The translations under genes were made by a program, and so were the position numbers. A stretch of 23,892 nucleotides of DNA, taken from positions 1 to 23,892 of the forward strand of contig JAEXBW010000025.1 in assembly GCA_023393825.1 (NCBI GenBank). Direction: 5' to 3'. The notes under the pieces were generated by a model, which was not told the DNA's origin, made no database searches, and worked only from the letters and a program-made list of their open reading frames with translations. The DNA comes from Elusimicrobiota bacterium. Its GTDB lineage: Bacteria > Elusimicrobiota > Elusimicrobia > Elusimicrobiales > Elusimicrobiaceae. Shown here in pieces: positions 21,350-23,892 of this stretch. Numbering within the stretch: position 1 is the first letter of the stretch; each line of letters starts with the position of its first letter.

Positions 21350-21835
21350 ATGAAAAACACGGCAGTATACCCCGGCACTTTTGACCCCGTTACCAACGGG
21401 CATTTGGATATTATCAAGCGCGCAAGCTTTATGTTTGATAATGTTATCGTCGCCGTTTTAATTAACCAAAGCAAGAAACCAATTTTCAGCGTGCAGGAAC
21501 GTATTGAACATTTAAAGGAAAGTACTAAAGATATAAAAAATGTAGAAGTAACAAGTTTTGAAGGCCTGCTTGTGGATTTTATGCGTGCTAACGATGCCAA
21601 AGTAGCTATAAGAGGCCTGCGCGCCGTAAGCGATTTTGAGTATGAATTCCAACTGGCGCACACCAACCGCGCCTTGTATAACGAGATGGAAACAGTCTTT
21701 TTAATGCCCAGTGCAAAGTATACTTACCTTACTTCTTCTATGGTAAGGGAGGCTTACAGCCTTGGCGGCAAACTTAAAGATGTTATGCCCGCCATAGCGG
21801 AAGAAGCACTTATAAAAAAGTATTCCAAAAAGTAA
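21350..21835 (+). CDS. coaD: Phosphopantetheine adenylyltransferase
   Basis: This 161-aa enzyme joins ATP and 4'-phosphopantetheine to make dephospho-CoA, the penultimate step of coenzyme A synthesis. It has the nucleotidyltransferase motif YPGTFDPVTNGHLD with T10 and H18, IRGLRAVSDFEYEFQLAHTNR (about 87-107), and the C-terminal YTYLTSSMVRE loop. Length is typical. AGAGAGG at 21338-21344 lies 5 bases before the ATG. It is a single-gene unit, divergent from dgt, and ends at a terminator shared with convergent mutL. Confidence 0.97.
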   Translation: MKNTAVYPGTFDPVTNGHLDIIKRASFMFDNVIVAVLINQSKKPIFSVQERIEHLKESTKDIKNVEVTSFEGLLVDFMRANDAKVAIRGLRAVSDFEYEFQLAHTNRALYNEMETVFLMPSAKYTYLTSSMVREAYSLGGKLKDVMPAIAEEALIKKYSKK

Positions 21836-21853
21836 AATTTAACAGGTATAAAT

Positions 21854-21886
21854 AAAAAGGCCCCGCTTTAAACGGGGCTTTTTTTA
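21854..21886. terminator. Bidirectional terminator between coaD and mutL
   Basis: AAAAAGGCCCCG pairs with CGGGGCTTTTTTT across CTTTAAA. The hairpin works on both strands, and its T-run reaches into the mutL stop codon (21884-21886). Confidence 0.88.
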
Positions 21887-23746
21887 TATGTCGGAAGTTC
21901 TGCCGAATCTTTTTGTAATTTCCTTTGTTTCCAAAGTTATTACCGTCGGGCGGCCATGCGGGCAATGTAATCCGTCCTTGCATTTTTTAAGGTTTTGCAT
22001 AAGCGCGTCGGCCTGTGTTTTTTCCAGCTTTTCGCCCGCCTTAATTGATTTTTTGCACGCCATTGTGGATATAAGTTTATACTTTAATTCATTGCTTGAT
22101 TTGGCGGGATTGCCCAAAACATTTGCCAGCTGCACAATAAATTCCCTTAAGGAATTTTCGTCAAATTTAAGCAGCGCGGGAACGGTGTTAACAAGTATCG
22201 TGCGCGCGGAAAAGCGGGAAAGTTCAAACCCCGCGTACTGCAAAATATCCTGCCACGCTATAATACTTTCCGCAGCGGAGGCGGAAACCTCCACACTGAC
22301 GGGGAACATTAAAGGCTGTACTTTTGTTTCGCCCTTTTCCAGCATGGTCATATATTCTTCAAAATAAATTCTTTCCTGCGCGGCGTGCTGGTCCACAAGC
22401 ACAAGGCCGAGCGGGTTTTCAAAAACCAAATAGCTGTTATGCAGCTGCCCCAAATAGTTATAGGGCGGCGTCCACCACAAAGGTTCGCCTGTTTTCTTTT
22501 CCTGCTCTTGCGCCTCGGTATTTTGCGGATAAATTATTTTTTGCTCGGGCGCGGGCGTTACATTGTAACGTTTAGGCTCTTCAAAGTCGCGCGCCTCAAA
22601 AAGATTTGGTTTTGATGGCCTTTCGGTATTAAGCAACATACTTAAAGCCTCGGGCGAATAGCTGCTTGGCTGCGGCACGGGTATTTCCGCCTGCGCGTCC
22701 TGCGGTTTGGGCGCGGCGGGCAATGCTGCCGTCGGCAAAATTATTTGCGCGCTTTGCCCCTGCTCTAAAATACAGGCGGAAAGCTTGCGGTAAATAAAGT
22801 TAAACACGCCGCTTTCATCTGCAAATTTTATATCCCTCTTCTGCGGGTGTATATTAACGTCAAATTCATCTGGCGGCAGGGTTAAAAATATTACCGCTGC
22901 GGGGTATTTATCTTTCGCGCGGTACGGTTGGTATGCCTTAAACAGCGCCTGTTGCAATATTTTGCAGTTTACGGGCCTTTTGTTGATAAAGAAGAACTGA
23001 TTATCCCTTGCCGCGCAAAGCTTGTCTGCGGGCGAAATAAAGGCCTTTAAGCCATATTGCGCGTCTTCCACGTAAATTAAATCTTTTACAAGTTCCTCGC
23101 CCAGTATCTTGCCCAGTCTTTTGCGCAGGCCTTCCTGCCCTTCCTGTTGCGCGGGCAGGGCATAAACTTTGGTATTGTCTGTTTTTATATTAAAGGCAAC
23201 TTGCGGGTTAGCCATTGCGGCTTCTTCCGCGCAGCGCAAAAGGTGGGAGCGTTCAACCGCGTCGGACTTTAAAAATTTAAGTCTGGCGGGCGTGTTAAAA
23301 AATAAATCTCTTACCTCAACCGTTGTGCCTTGTATTGCAGGGGCTTCTGTTACGGTGGAGGCTTTGCCGCCTTCCACAATTATTCTGCCCGCCTTGCCTT
23401 CGCGGCAGGAGGATATTGTAAGTTTGCTTATGGCGGAAACGGAATACAAAGCCTCTCCGCGAAAGCCGAATGTATTTAACTTATCTAAATCTTCAAAAGC
23501 TGTAATTTTGCTGGTGGTGTGGCGCAGCACGGCAACAGGCAGTTCTTCGGGCGCAATGCCGCCGCCGTTGTCATTAACGCGGATAAGCTTTTTGCCTGCG
23601 CTTTCAATATCAATATTTACTGCGTCCGCCCCCGCGTCAATGCTGTTTTCTATAAGTTCTTTAAGTACGCCCGCCGGGCGTTCAATAACTTCGCCCGCGG
23701 CAATTTTACTTGCGGTTTTAGGGTCTAAAAGTTTAATGGTTTTCAT
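21884..23746 (-). CDS. mutL: DNA mismatch repair protein MutL with endonuclease motif
   Basis: With the ATG at 23746 this is 620 aa; an in-frame ATG 18 bases upstream lies inside mutS and would add only MEEEAA. The N-terminal GHKL ATPase has E30/N34 (KELIENSIDAGA), NDNGGGI (58-64), HTTSKI (76-81) and GFRGEAL (94-100). A Pro/Gln-rich linker (about 335-425) follows. The C-terminal domain carries DQHAAQERIYFE (452-463), matching the DQHA(X)2E(X)4E metal motif, plus ACKKSIKAG (563-571) and CPHGRPT (595-601). It is therefore a nicking-type MutL, as in bacteria without MutH. It overlaps the mutS stop by 4 bases (ATGA), so the two are coupled. Confidence 0.97.
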   Translation of the reverse strand: MKTIKLLDPKTASKIAAGEVIERPAGVLKELIENSIDAGADAVNIDIESAGKKLIRVNDNGGGIAPEELPVAVLRHTTSKITAFEDLDKLNTFGFRGEALYSVSAISKLTISSCREGKAGRIIVEGGKASTVTEAPAIQGTTVEVRDLFFNTPARLKFLKSDAVERSHLLRCAEEAAMANPQVAFNIKTDNTKVYALPAQQEGQEGLRKRLGKILGEELVKDLIYVEDAQYGLKAFISPADKLCAARDNQFFFINKRPVNCKILQQALFKAYQPYRAKDKYPAAVIFLTLPPDEFDVNIHPQKRDIKFADESGVFNFIYRKLSACILEQGQSAQIILPTAALPAAPKPQDAQAEIPVPQPSSYSPEALSMLLNTERPSKPNLFEARDFEEPKRYNVTPAPEQKIIYPQNTEAQEQEKKTGEPLWWTPPYNYLGQLHNSYLVFENPLGLVLVDQHAAQERIYFEEYMTMLEKGETKVQPLMFPVSVEVSASAAESIIAWQDILQYAGFELSRFSARTILVNTVPALLKFDENSLREFIVQLANVLGNPAKSSNELKYKLISTMACKKSIKAGEKLEKTQADALMQNLKKCKDGLHCPHGRPTVITLETKEITKRFGRTSDI

Positions 23747-23892
23747 TGCAGCCTCTTCTTCCACTCAGCCAATATTTGTATGGCTTGCAGCGGCGTAATT
23801 TTATCTGTTTCCACCATTTTCAATTCTTCCAGTATCGGGCTGGAAAATAAATCAGGTCCCTGCGCTTCTTTTTTAACTATGCCCGTGCTTTC
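23743..23892 (-). CDS. mutS: DNA mismatch repair protein MutS, C-terminal end only
   Basis: The minus strand runs open from the window edge to a TGA at 23745-23743, giving the last 49 residues of a protein. They include LFSSPILEEL and DKITPLQAIQILAEWKK, typical of the C terminus of MutS (L.EL...D...LTPLQAL..L). The 5' part lies outside the window. The stop overlaps the mutL start (ATGA), the usual mutS-mutL arrangement, which supports the identification. Confidence 0.9.
   Translation of the reverse strand, partial: ESTGIVKKEAQGPDLFSSPILEELKMVETDKITPLQAIQILAEWKKRLQ

Noticed and set aside
23747..23764. Earlier mutL start giving MEEEAA before MKTIKLL
   Set aside because: MutL proteins begin close to the I.LLD/P motif, and the ATG at 23746 makes the typical ATGA overlap with mutS.
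1..23892. tRNA, rRNA, CRISPR, insertion sequence, prophage or defence cassette
   Set aside because: By eye I found no cloverleaf-like element, regularly spaced repeats, transposase or integrase motif, or toxin-antitoxin pair; gaps between genes are short and filled by promoters and terminators.

Overview
The window reads as a slice of a bacterial chromosome from a Gram-negative, probably anaerobic organism of moderate to low GC. It is almost entirely housekeeping genes, packed with 1 to 4 base overlaps or gaps. The Gram-negative reading rests on apolipoprotein N-acyltransferase (Lnt), a lipobox lipoprotein and several exported proteins. A NifU/NifS iron-sulfur pair, HemW, and a CofE-like ligase without other F420 genes fit an anaerobic lineage. 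The mix reminds me of Elusimicrobiota, but that is an impression from gene content and not proven here. I saw no rRNA, tRNA, CRISPR array, transposase, phage gene or attachment site.

Region 1-1676 is the least explained part. Two tandem exported paralogs (179 and 188 aa), each with its own promoter and terminator, share a C-terminal motif (VTMDDVN..GWGEV). They are followed by what looks like a truncated third copy: a 27-residue signal-peptide ORF that stops early. A minus-strand 74-aa lysine-rich protein with an internal duplication follows at 1677-1901.

Region 2067-6181 holds dnaE (minus), with an intact-looking PHP domain, and a divergent Nudix hydrolase. Their -10 boxes overlap on opposite strands. 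At 6239-7593 a FolD homologue with altered active-site residues overlaps a lipoprotein gene by 4 bases. Region 7672-9397 (minus) is an operon of a small Nfu scaffold, a PHP phosphoesterase and a cytosolic glycerophosphodiester phosphodiesterase.

Region 9582-10621 carries two single-gene units: an exported double-SH3b protein, and a membrane-anchored or exported protein resembling the C-terminal domain of CcmI/CcmH. Region 10728-20211 is a long plus-strand run. nifU and nifS come first, then secA, lnt, prfB, hemW and a CofE-like gene, tightly coupled and probably one transcript from secA on. Its last stop codon overlaps the stop codon of the convergent dgt gene.

The right end (20208-23892) has dgt (minus) divergent from coaD (plus) across a 32-bp gap containing a perfectly palindromic -10 region. 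coaD and mutL then converge on a bidirectional terminator. mutL overlaps the 3' end of mutS, which runs off the window.

The most notable signals are the decaying paralog array, the FolD homologue with altered catalytic residues, the free-standing CcmI-like domain, overlapping bidirectional -10 elements, and three genes without a Shine-Dalgarno whose -10 box sits 6 to 7 bases before the ATG, suggesting leaderless transcripts. I found no convincing new defence or mobile system.
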